Shown here one piece after another: positions 1-6,452 of a stretch of 8,728 nt of DNA; position 1 is the first letter of the stretch, and every line of letters starts with the position of its first letter. The notes beneath the pieces are model-generated. The model saw nothing but the letters and a program-made list of their open reading frames with translations, had not been told where the DNA came from and ran no database searches. The translations under genes were made by a program, and so were the position numbers. This DNA comes from Lachnospiraceae bacterium UBA7188. Lineage in GTDB: Bacteria > Bacillota > Clostridia > Lachnospirales > Lachnospiraceae. The stretch lies in NCBI GenBank assembly GCA_002490995.1, contig DKVC01000015.1, forward strand, positions 1-8,728, given 5' to 3'.

Positions 1-56
1 AAATACAAGAAAAATTGCAGCAAACCCGCAGCGGTTATTTGTAGACACTTCCTTAC
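1..56. repeat. Interspersed 3'-end repeat, copy 1 (cut by window edge)
   Basis: This stretch matches 7423-7478 at 50 of 56 positions without gaps, in the same orientation. It runs from the window edge up to the stop codon (53-55) of the minus-strand permease gene. The core GCGGTTATTTGTAG (31-44) is identical in both copies. On the minus strand it ends in a T-rich run (AATTTTTCTTG), so it could take part in ending transcription of the permease operon, but I could not draw a convincing hairpin inside this copy alone. In copy 2 the inverted partner lies to the left, which here would be outside the window. Confidence 0.7.
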
Positions 57-1624
57 GCCCGCAGCCGGAAAGTCTTCGGAGCCAGTTTATACACCAGGAT
101 ACAGGCCAGAATACTGTAAACTACACAGAACACAATACTCATCCCGCCGAAAACCAGAGTTGGCATGCGTATCTGCATCAGGTAATAGCAGCCCAGGTAA
201 GTCAGAATGGAAACCAGCCGGTAAGTACCGCCTTTCAACTCCGTCCCCGCCGTATAGGGCTGTAGCAGATAGTAAATCGTCAGGTAATGAATGGAGAAAA
301 AGATACTCATACAGAGCACCGAAACCACCAGAACCACATAGTTCAGCACCTGGGGCGTCCCTCCCGACACAAAGAGCAGCAGAGCCAGACCCCATCCGAT
401 CACCAGCGCAGGAGCCGCATTGATCTTTATAATCTCCCGCAGACGTATCCGGAACAGCTTCAGCACGAAACCCGGCTGTTTGTAAAAGGAATAGGTCAGC
501 AGGCTGTGGTCACAGTTCATAAACAGCGCCTGGGTAAATCCGGTTCCCCGATTAATTGTGTACAAAATAAAGGTAAGCCAGGGAAGCCAGGACAGAACCA
601 GCTCATTGACCACGGGCTTAAGCTCCGGCTTCAGATACAGGAGCAGCACTGCCCCAAGGAACAGGAAGGCGCATATGCCGGAAATCTTTTCCGATGAACT
701 CCACAGGATCCTCTTATGCCTTTTGATAAACAGTTCGTTCAGGTACTCGAAGCCTTTCTTGTCACTGGTAATGGAAATGTCCGCGGAAATCTTCTTTTCG
801 TTTGCCATTTTCGTGGTATATTTCAGGTTTTCCGTCTGGTTCACGATCTGAGCCAGAAGCCGCCGGTTCACTTCCCGGTAGTCCCCGAAGGAATAAATCC
901 GGCGGATACTAAAAAATCCTGCTGGAATTGCGGCAAGCAGCACTCCGGCGGAAACAGCGGAAGGAAGGGCAACACCGGCGGCGGGCAGCCCGTAAGCACA
1001 GCCCAGCAGCAATGCCGTAAACAGCCATTCCATCCTGCCCAGTTTGTTTTCATTATAAACCTTTCCGCTGCGTTCATAGTCCCACAGGGAATAAGCCGCT
1101 GCCGTCAGCTTACAGCCGCAGATACATAAGGGAAGCAGGAAGCACAGCCACAGCGGAAGTCCCGCAAAAAGCCCGAATCCCAGGGTGAAGGGCAGAAATC
1201 CCACCACTACTTTCAGCAGGGAATAAGTATAATTCACAAGGGTGTATTCCCTGGCGTCCATGCGCATCAGGATCATGGCATAATACTTGTCCCTGGAGGG
1301 ATTGAACAGCGCCGTATTGGCATAGCTGCCGATGACCGTGAGACACAGCAGAATATGCAGGAACACCCGCCCGGTCTCCAGGTTTTGATACAGCATCCCC
1401 GCTCCCCATACCATCAGCAGAATATACAGGAATTTCCCCAGAAATACCGTACACAGCTCCCACAGCGCGGAGAGTATATTTGCAAAAATTTTCAGTCCCC
1501 AAATGCCGTAGAGCGCGTCCGGCAGCAGCCTTTTCAGCAAAGGGATCTGCTTCAGGGAATGGAGGATGCCGTTGACCCGGTAGGTATTTTTCAGGGCAAA
1601 GGAAATTTTTAATGTTTTAATCAT
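53..1624 (-). CDS. Multi-pass membrane protein, putative ABC transporter permease
   Basis: The 523-residue product is very hydrophobic. I count about 12 likely membrane segments, near residues 57-79, 87-105, 134-153, 157-177, 198-219, 222-240, 315-331, 341-357, 402-420, 426-448, 466-483 and 488-513. A polar, basic loop of about 70 residues (241-311) splits it into two six-helix halves. It has no signal peptide, no ATP-binding motif and no FtsX-type extracellular domain that I can recognise. The ATG at 1622-1624 is preceded by GGGAGGAAG at good spacing and lies inside the end of the ABC ATPase gene (8-base overlap). This translational coupling makes it the likely membrane partner of that ATPase. 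The substrate cannot be read from the sequence. The role as permease is inferred from topology and context. The gene ends inside the copy 1 repeat. Confidence 0.8.
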   Translation of the reverse strand: MIKTLKISFALKNTYRVNGILHSLKQIPLLKRLLPDALYGIWGLKIFANILSALWELCTVFLGKFLYILLMVWGAGMLYQNLETGRVFLHILLCLTVIGSYANTALFNPSRDKYYAMILMRMDAREYTLVNYTYSLLKVVVGFLPFTLGFGLFAGLPLWLCFLLPLCICGCKLTAAAYSLWDYERSGKVYNENKLGRMEWLFTALLLGCAYGLPAAGVALPSAVSAGVLLAAIPAGFFSIRRIYSFGDYREVNRRLLAQIVNQTENLKYTTKMANEKKISADISITSDKKGFEYLNELFIKRHKRILWSSSEKISGICAFLFLGAVLLLYLKPELKPVVNELVLSWLPWLTFILYTINRGTGFTQALFMNCDHSLLTYSFYKQPGFVLKLFRIRLREIIKINAAPALVIGWGLALLLFVSGGTPQVLNYVVLVVSVLCMSIFFSIHYLTIYYLLQPYTAGTELKGGTYRLVSILTYLGCYYLMQIRMPTLVFGGMSIVFCVVYSILACILVYKLAPKTFRLRA

Positions 1625-2324
1625 GTTCTTCCTCCCGAAGCGCCGCTATAATCTTCTCCCGGAATTCCCCTGTGTTCAGATGCTGTTTTTCCACTGCTTC
1701 CAGCTCTCCGTGGTTTAACAGCACAATCTCATCGCACAGATCCAGGGCCAGATCCATGATATGGGTGGAAAACACAATAATGCGGTTCCCCTTCAGAGAG
1801 CGCAGCATCTGCTTCATCTCCTCCGCCACCACCACGTCCAGGGAGGTCAGCGGTTCATCCAGGAGCAGCAGATTGGGCTGGGCGATGATGTTCACCAGCA
1901 TCTGCATCTTGTTTTTCATACCGTGGGAATAATCCTTCAGGAGCCTGTCCCGGTCCTCCAGGGCGATGCTCATGTAGTCAAAATATTCGTCCGGGGATTT
2001 GGGATTGGGGATGCTTTTCTCGTTGATATCCAGGAAAAATTTCAGGAATTCCCTTCCGGTGAGGAATTCCGGCACCGTGGGCGTGGAGAGCACATAGCCG
2101 ATATCCCCCGGCCCAACCTCCCGCCTGCCTTCTTCCGTCTCCAGGAAAAAGGCTCCCCCGTCCGCCCGGATATCCCGGTTGATGCAGTTAAACAGGGTAG
2201 TTTTTCCCGCTCCGTTTCTGCCCAGGAGGCCGTAGATCCTGCCCTCCCGGAAGGTGAAGGTGATGTCCCGCAGGACTTCCTTTTTCTCAAAATGTTTGAA
2301 TAAGTGTTCTATGACAAAATTCAT
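1617..2324 (-). CDS. ABC transporter ATP-binding protein
   Basis: The 235-residue protein is a single nucleotide-binding domain of normal length. It shows Walker A GRNGAGKT (35-42), a signature-region motif YSHGMK (132-137) in place of LSGGQ, Walker B LLLLDEP (152-158), D-loop SLD (161-163) and the switch histidine in STH (His188). The Q-loop region reads GYVLSTPTVPEF (77-88), with no glutamine at the usual place. I chose the ATG at 2322-2324 because AAGGAG sits 6 bases upstream; an in-frame ATG 51 bases further out has no such site. The protein should energise a transporter from the cytoplasmic side. The overlapping membrane protein downstream is the obvious partner. The SHGMK signature is of a type common in ABC-2-like exporters, but whether this one exports drugs, peptides or lipids is unknown. 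Confidence 0.93.
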   Translation of the reverse strand: MNFVIEHLFKHFEKKEVLRDITFTFREGRIYGLLGRNGAGKTTLFNCINRDIRADGGAFFLETEEGRREVGPGDIGYVLSTPTVPEFLTGREFLKFFLDINEKSIPNPKSPDEYFDYMSIALEDRDRLLKDYSHGMKNKMQMLVNIIAQPNLLLLDEPLTSLDVVVAEEMKQMLRSLKGNRIIVFSTHIMDLALDLCDEIVLLNHGELEAVEKQHLNTGEFREKIIAALREEEHD

Positions 2325-2419
2325 ATATTTCTCCTTATTTCTTCTGTCTGACAGTTTAAAAGTATGAATATACACTGTTTAAGAGTTGCTTAAGTGCAAA
2401 AAGAATTGGGGGACTGTTC

Positions 2420-2836
2420 TCACATCCGGCTGCCGTAATATCCTGTCAGCGCCGCCTCTAAAACCACCTTCCCACAGAAGATGCCCACCGCCGACAAAGT
2501 AATCCACAACGCCCCGTCGCACAGAATATTTACCCAGGCCAGGGCCATCACTGCCCACTGCAGCGCCTGTCCTGCCGCCGCCCGGGAACGGAAGCGGATA
2601 TCCCGGTTACGTTCGTCCCGGTTTTCGATTTCGGCTTTCCTTCTCTGCTCGGGATGCCTTTCCTCAAAGCGCCCGCAGAAAAAACGGGCAAACCCAACAG
2701 CCGTCCCCATGCTTCCCAGTCCCAGCAGGATTCCCTGGACTTTACGGGAAAGATCTCCCTCGCAGACAATGGCAATCAGAAGAAGCAGAATCCCTCCCCC
2801 GGCCAATGCCAGATATCCTTTCGTCTTTACTCTCAT
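2420..2836 (-). CDS. Small four-helix membrane protein, DUF2178-like
   Basis: The 138-residue protein has two hydrophobic pairs, near residues 8-25 and 33-53, and 90-107 and 109-130. They are joined by a charged cytoplasmic stretch (55-85) containing ENRDERNRDIRFRSRA. A DERN..I...A pattern like this resembles what I recall of DUF2178 family membrane proteins; I could not search to confirm it. Its start codon overlaps the stop of the XRE regulator gene as ATGA (2833-2836), and GAGGAGGAAG precedes it, so the two are translated together. Pairs of a very small XRE regulator with a small membrane protein are common in Firmicutes, and the membrane protein may act as a signal input or be the regulated target. 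Its biochemical function is unknown. Confidence 0.8.
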   Translation of the reverse strand: MRVKTKGYLALAGGGILLLLIAIVCEGDLSRKVQGILLGLGSMGTAVGFARFFCGRFEERHPEQRRKAEIENRDERNRDIRFRSRAAAGQALQWAVMALAWVNILCDGALWITLSAVGIFCGKVVLEAALTGYYGSRM

Positions 2837-3036
2837 TTCGCTTCCTCCTCGTAAAGAAAAATTTCCTCTATGGGCATGTCGAAATACCGTGCAATCTTAA
2901 ACGCAAGTATGATGGAGGGATTGTATCTCCCGTTTTCCAGGGAACCGATGGTCTGCCTGGACACCTCCAGCACATCCGCCAGTTCCTCCTGATTCATTCC
3001 GTGCTTTTTCCGAATTTCTTCAAGGCGGTTTTTCAT
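2833..3036 (-). CDS. Small XRE-family helix-turn-helix transcriptional regulator
   Basis: The 67-residue protein is almost entirely a DNA-binding domain of the Cro/CI (HTH_3) type. Helix 2 is NQEELADVLE (15-24) and the recognition helix is SRQTIGSLENG (26-36), followed by NPSIILAFKIARYFDMPIEEIF, a typical tail of this family. No sensor domain is present. I chose the ATG at 3034-3036, which has GAGGAGGGG just upstream, over an in-frame ATG nine codons earlier (3063) that lacks a ribosome binding site. It is the first gene after the promoter at 3145-3172, where two near-identical 15-base repeats may be its own operators. It is translationally coupled to the membrane protein gene that follows. 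Its wider targets are unknown; the divergent sda promoter lies within 200 bases. Confidence 0.93.
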   Translation of the reverse strand: MKNRLEEIRKKHGMNQEELADVLEVSRQTIGSLENGRYNPSIILAFKIARYFDMPIEEIFLYEEEAK

Positions 3037-3123
3037 GGATGCCCCTCCTCTTTGCCAAGCCACCGGATACCCGCTTCTGGTGCCACTTCTAAATGTCTGT
3101 CACAGAAAGCTCTTCGATATGTA

Positions 3124-3138
3124 AAGTTTACTTTCCAT
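3124..3138. promoter_or_regulatory. Putative operator O2 at the transcription start
   Basis: AAGTTTACTTTCCAT repeats O1 with one mismatch, in the same orientation and 47 bases away. It begins at the predicted transcription start of the minus-strand promoter, so O1 and O2 bracket the promoter, a usual arrangement for an autoregulated repressor. Confidence 0.6.
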
Positions 3139-3144
3139 AATTTG

Positions 3145-3172
3145 ATTATACTCTCTCTTTTGAAAATGTCAA
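3145..3172 (-). promoter_or_regulatory. Consensus sigma-A promoter for the XRE/membrane protein/ABC unit
   Basis: On the minus strand there is a perfect TTGACA (-35, 3167-3172), a 16-base spacer and a perfect TATAAT (-10, 3145-3150). Transcription would start near 3138 and give a leader of about 100 bases before the regulator ATG. Such a strong promoter implies that repression matters, which fits the flanking repeats. Confidence 0.85.
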
Positions 3173-3185
3173 GTATACTTTCCAT
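3171..3185. promoter_or_regulatory. Putative operator O1 overlapping the -35 box
   Basis: The 15-base sequence AAGTATACTTTCCAT contains a perfect 10-base palindrome (AAGTATACTT) whose first two bases are part of the -35 box. It differs by one base from 3124-3138. A dimeric XRE protein bound here would block RNA polymerase. Assignment to the adjacent regulator is inference. Confidence 0.6.
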
Positions 3186-3297
3186 CTTCTTTTATCTTTT
3201 TTCTGTTCTCAAAAAGCCGCATGCATTCGATTCTGTTTCCCTCAAAAAGGCCAAAGACACTTTGCACATATCAGGTTCTCAATTTCCATGTATCTGC

Positions 3298-3326
3298 TTG
3301 CACTTTTTCCAAACATAAGTTATAGT
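3298..3326 (+). promoter_or_regulatory. Promoter for the sdaAB-sdaAA operon
   Basis: TTGCAC (3298-3303), a 17-base spacer and TATAGT (3321-3326) form a good sigma-A-type promoter. Transcription would start near 3333, leaving a leader of about 60 bases before sdaAB. The rest of the 359-base gap between the divergent genes is AT-rich. Apart from this promoter and the minus-strand promoter with its operators, I see nothing else in it. Confidence 0.65.
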
Positions 3327-3395
3327 AGAATCATAGAAATTATTATTTTCTGTAACTTTCCACAAAACCACCTGAAAAAAGAGGAACCAGAAACT

Positions 3396-4064
3396 ATGAA
3401 TTCATTCGACATCATCGGCCCGGTCATGGTAGGGCCCTCCAGCTCCCACACCGCCGGAGCAGCAAAAATCGGTAACATTGCAAGGAAACTGTTAGGCACG
3501 CCGGTACAGGACGCGGATATCTATTTCCATGGCTCTTTTCTCGCCACCGGCAAAGGACACGGAACGGACAAGGCATTGATTGCCGGGCTCCTGGGCTTTC
3601 CGGTGGATGATCCCAGGATTGCGGACAGCTTCCGGTACGCCGAGGAAAACGGCATGAAATACCGCATGTCCGGCATCGACCTGGGAGATGTACATCCCAA
3701 TTCCGTAAAGCTGATTCTGACCGGGACAAACGGCAGAAAAATGGAAATGGTAGCTGCCTCAGTGGGTGGCGGCGCCATTCAGGTCACCGAGATCGACGGG
3801 CTGGCCACCAATTTCTCCGGCGATTACCCGACTCTTGTAGTCAGCAACCTGGATCAGCCCGGACACATAACCGAGATTACGTCTATGCTGAGTCATAAAT
3901 CCATTAACATTGCCACCATGCAGGTATACCGCTCCTCCAAGGGCGGACATGCCGTAATCGTGGTGGAATGCGATCAGGAAGTGCCCGAAACCGCCATCCG
4001 CTGGCTGGCACATCTGGAAGGAATACTGAATGTAACATATCTCGGTCTGAAGGATAAGGCATAA
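3396..4064 (+). CDS. sdaAB: L-serine dehydratase, iron-sulfur-dependent, beta subunit
   Basis: The 222-residue protein is the smaller subunit of the clostridial and Bacillus-type enzyme that turns L-serine into pyruvate and ammonia in the cytoplasm. It opens with the family motif GPVMVGPSSSHTAGA (8-22), followed by GSFLATGKGHGTDKA (46-60) and SVGGGAI (122-128). The C-terminal part (about 145-215, TLVVSNLDQPGHITEITSML onward) is an ACT domain, which in related proteins binds amino acids. The length is normal for the family. I start it at 3396 because AAAGAGG lies just before this ATG and the protein then begins at the conserved region; an in-frame ATG at 3288 is upstream of the promoter. The alpha subunit gene follows after 110 bases on the same strand. 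Confidence 0.95.
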   Translation: MNSFDIIGPVMVGPSSSHTAGAAKIGNIARKLLGTPVQDADIYFHGSFLATGKGHGTDKALIAGLLGFPVDDPRIADSFRYAEENGMKYRMSGIDLGDVHPNSVKLILTGTNGRKMEMVAASVGGGAIQVTEIDGLATNFSGDYPTLVVSNLDQPGHITEITSMLSHKSINIATMQVYRSSKGGHAVIVVECDQEVPETAIRWLAHLEGILNVTYLGLKDKA

Positions 4065-4103
4065 AATATACTCATATGTGGAAAATATCTAAAAAATCAA
4101 TCC

Positions 4104-4152
4104 CCCCGGCACTCTGCGAATGTCCTGAAACTTCGAAATTCTGTGTTCGGGG
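4104..4152 (+). other. Possible RNA hairpin between sdaAB and sdaAA
   Basis: CCCCGGCAC (4104-4112) can pair with GTGTTCGGGG (4143-4152), with one G-U pair and one bulged T. The loop is 30 bases. The stem ends about 10 bases before the GGAGG of sdaAA. It has no T-run, so it is not a classical terminator. It could adjust sdaAA translation or mRNA stability, or be chance pairing. Confidence 0.3.
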
Positions 4153-4174
4153 AAAATGACATGGAGGAATCCGT

Positions 4175-5044
4175 ATGTACCAATCATTTCAGCAAATTAT
4201 TGAAATAGAAAAAAATACCGGAAAAAGCTTCTGGGAAATCGTAAGAGACGATGACTGTAAGGAAATGGAGATCACTCCGGAAGACGCCTTTCAGAAAATG
4301 ACAGAGATGTATGAGGCAATGAGGAGCGCGGACTCTTCTTATGACCCCACCCTTTCTTCTGCCAGCGGCCTTGTGGGGAGGGATGGTGAAAAGGTAGCCG
4401 CTGCCCGCCGGAACGGAACACTTCTCAGCGGTTCCTTCCTGGGGCTTATCATGGAAAAAGCCATCAAGATGGGCGAATCAAACGCCTGTATGAAACGTAT
4501 TGTAGCCGCTCCCACAGCCGGTTCCTGCGGTGTGATTCCCGCAGTTTTCCTTTCGCTGCAAGAAGAGAAGAAGTACCCTGTGGAGGAAATGGTTAAGGCG
4601 CTTTATGTCAGCGCCGGCATCGGCGGCATTATTGCCCAGAGGGCATCTGTATCCGGTGCTGCCGGAGGATGCCAGGCAGAAATCGGAGCGGCATCCGCCA
4701 TGGCTGCTGGCGGCGTGGCATTCCTGCTGGGCGGCGATGCGGAAGCCATCTCCCACGCCGCAGCTATGGCCATGAAAAATCTTCTGGGACTGGCCTGCGA
4801 TCCGGTTGCAGGCCTGGTTGAGGTCCCCTGTGTCAAACGGAATGTCATCGGCGCCGTCAATGCCCTTACCTCAGCTGACCTTGCCGGAGCCGGTATCCGC
4901 AGCAGGATTCCGCCTGATGAGGTCTTTGACGCCATGCGAAATGTAGGCAGGATGCTTCCCGAAGACCTGAAGGAAACCGGCAAGGGCGGCCTGGCTGCAA
5001 CCCCTACCGGCATCGCTTTCCGGAATAATCTGAAAACTTTCTGA
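4175..5044 (+). CDS. sdaAA: L-serine dehydratase, iron-sulfur-dependent, alpha subunit
   Basis: The 289-residue catalytic subunit carries the oxygen-sensitive [4Fe-4S] cluster that binds serine directly. Cys166 (AGGCQAEIG), Cys208 and Cys219 (CDPVAGLVEVPC) have the spacing (42 and 11) known for the three cluster cysteines of this family. Other family motifs are SGSFLG (85-90), APTAGSCGVIPAV (112-124) and TPTGIAF (276-282). The chain ends in NNLKTF and has no C-terminal cysteine, unlike the single-chain type II enzymes that use a tail cysteine as fourth ligand. The ATG at 4175 follows GGAGGA at 7-base spacing. It should assemble with the SdaAB product encoded upstream to supply pyruvate from serine. 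A hairpin follows at 5092-5122. Confidence 0.96.
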   Translation: MYQSFQQIIEIEKNTGKSFWEIVRDDDCKEMEITPEDAFQKMTEMYEAMRSADSSYDPTLSSASGLVGRDGEKVAAARRNGTLLSGSFLGLIMEKAIKMGESNACMKRIVAAPTAGSCGVIPAVFLSLQEEKKYPVEEMVKALYVSAGIGGIIAQRASVSGAAGGCQAEIGAASAMAAGGVAFLLGGDAEAISHAAAMAMKNLLGLACDPVAGLVEVPCVKRNVIGAVNALTSADLAGAGIRSRIPPDEVFDAMRNVGRMLPEDLKETGKGGLAATPTGIAFRNNLKTF

Positions 5045-5091
5045 ATTTATACTGTACACCGGTTAAATTTGCAGTACAACCTGAAGTATAT

Positions 5092-5122
5092 CGGGCAGTT
5101 ATCTATAGAAGATAACTGCCCG
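5092..5122. terminator. Shared hairpin terminator between convergent operons
   Basis: A perfect 13-bp stem (CGGGCAGTTATCT and its complement) with loop ATAGA lies 47 bases after sdaAA and 27 bases after the dacA-like gene on the other strand. Neither side has a strong T-run (TTCTGGCATTTT on the plus strand), so the efficiency is uncertain. Its position suggests that it serves both units. Confidence 0.8.
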
Positions 5123-5149
5123 TTCTGGCATTTTGACAAAAGCTTTACT

Positions 5150-6412
5150 CTACTCCGGAATAAAATTCTGATACAGCGCAACCTGGTCTGCAATGCACTT
5201 CCAGCTGCTGGTGGAATTCCCTGTCACACACAGGTATTCTTTTCCGTCATTTCCCACTGCCAGGCTGGCGGCACAGCTTCCGGACTGATCCACAAACCCC
5301 GTCTTGCCGCACAATATCTCACCATGGGTATCCTTATCCTCGATCCTGCGCAGGAACCAGTTGGAAATCACCAGTCCTTCCGGATGCTGCTCCGTAAACG
5401 TGGTCGTGTAAGTGCGGGCCGACAGGATTTCCCTGCAGAATGCGTTATCAGACGCCGCCTTCATGATTACAGCCATGTCGTACGCCGTGGTATAGTGCGC
5501 TTCGTCATACAATCCCACACAATTGGTAAAATGGGTCGAGTCCGCCAGTCCCAGCTCAGCCACCTTCTCGTTCATCATCTCTACAAATGCCTCATGGGAA
5601 CCGGCCACATACTTTGCCAGCGCCAGAGACGAATCGGCTCCGGAAGGCAGAATCGTCCCATACAGCAGATCCCGAACCGGCACTTCCTCATCCAGGGCAT
5701 ACCCCGTGACACTGCATTCATTCACATAACAGTAATCCGTTATATCTATGGTTATAGGCACTGTCACATTCAGATCCGCTTCCGTGAGATGCTCCGCCGC
5801 CACCAGCAATGTCAGAACCTTGGTCATGGATGCCGGATTCATCCTTTCATGGGCCTCTTTCTGGGCTAATATGGTGCCGTCTTCCGTATCTATCAGTATG
5901 CCGTACTGGCTGATAATCGTCTCGTCAAACTCTGCGGTATCCTCACTGTCATGTGCCTCAAAAGACGAAGTTTTCCCTGCCAGCATGCCATCAGGTTCTT
6001 CCTCATCAACAGATACTCCCTCTCCCGGCCCGCTTACAGGCACCGTTTCCGCACTCTCCGGAAAGCTGACGGATCTGTTCGCCATCCGGTTTCCTTTTCT
6101 CTTCACCGGCGCCTCCGGGTTCCCGCTTTCGTATTCCGGTGCATTTCTTCCGCCATTCGTGGATCCGGTTTCTTCTCCCGGTTCCACATTCCGAATCGCA
6201 ACTGTCCCTGTATCATTGCCCTGGTTTGTTTCCCTGCCGCCCTCCCCATCCGAAAACAACGCAGAGCCAATTCCAATCCCGGCTGTAGCCAGTACAGCCA
6301 CAGAAGCAACGACAATCCCCCACCTGCGCATAAACTCAACCCTGCGTTTCTCCCGTTTCATTTCCTCTATCCGCTTCCTCCGGCGGATCTGACGTTCTTC
6401 TTCCGTCTCCAT
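5150..6412 (-). CDS. Serine-type D-Ala-D-Ala carboxypeptidase (S11, DacA/DacF-like)
   Basis: The 420-residue protein should trim the terminal D-alanine from peptidoglycan pentapeptides outside the membrane. It begins with a highly charged cytoplasmic segment (1-30), then one membrane helix (about 32-52), a low-complexity linker rich in Glu, Gly, Ser and Pro (54-160), and the S11 penicillin-binding catalytic domain (about 165-420). The active-site motifs are SMTK (195-198, nucleophile Ser195) and KTG (370-372). The second motif, SGN in E. coli PBP5, appears to be SGA (257-259). There is no room for the C-terminal domain and amphipathic anchor of PBP5, so the N-terminal helix must hold it to the membrane. 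The ATG at 6412 has AAGGGA rather far upstream (13 bases); an in-frame ATG at 6361 is an alternative start. It lies 40 bases downstream of the YkgJ-like gene and is probably cotranscribed with it. Confidence 0.9.
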   Translation of the reverse strand: METEEERQIRRRKRIEEMKREKRRVEFMRRWGIVVASVAVLATAGIGIGSALFSDGEGGRETNQGNDTGTVAIRNVEPGEETGSTNGGRNAPEYESGNPEAPVKRKGNRMANRSVSFPESAETVPVSGPGEGVSVDEEEPDGMLAGKTSSFEAHDSEDTAEFDETIISQYGILIDTEDGTILAQKEAHERMNPASMTKVLTLLVAAEHLTEADLNVTVPITIDITDYCYVNECSVTGYALDEEVPVRDLLYGTILPSGADSSLALAKYVAGSHEAFVEMMNEKVAELGLADSTHFTNCVGLYDEAHYTTAYDMAVIMKAASDNAFCREILSARTYTTTFTEQHPEGLVISNWFLRRIEDKDTHGEILCGKTGFVDQSGSCAASLAVGNDGKEYLCVTGNSTSSWKCIADQVALYQNFIPE

Positions 6413-6452
6413 CTATGCTTTATTTCCCTTCTGATCCAATTTTCTTCCAGCC

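Noticed and set aside
1761..2303. A 180-codon plus-strand open frame
   Set aside because: It is antisense to the ABC ATPase, which has intact Walker motifs. No ribosome binding site or recognisable domain.
2325..2419. A possible internal promoter before the ABC ATPase (TATATT-like -10 on the minus strand)
   Set aside because: No -35 box at acceptable spacing could be found, so I do not list it as a feature. Read-through from 3145-3172 explains expression.
3288..3395. A 36-codon N-terminal extension of SdaAB
   Set aside because: The extension starts upstream of the predicted promoter, looks like translated AT-rich leader and is not needed for the family fold. The ATG at 3396 has a ribosome binding site.
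4161..4208. A 15-codon open frame beginning at ATGGAGGAA just before sdaAA
   Set aside because: It contains the sdaAA ribosome binding site itself and has none of its own. Probably chance.
4603..5013. A 136-codon minus-strand open frame
   Set aside because: It is antisense to sdaAA, whose cluster cysteines and motifs are clear.
5069..5869. A 266-codon plus-strand open frame starting in the convergent intergenic region
   Set aside because: It runs antisense through the carboxypeptidase gene, has no family motif and includes the terminator hairpin. The minus-strand frame has catalytic motifs.
5748..6392. A 214-codon plus-strand open frame rich in Ser, Pro and Thr
   Set aside because: It is antisense to the low-complexity linker region of the carboxypeptidase, and its composition follows from that strand.
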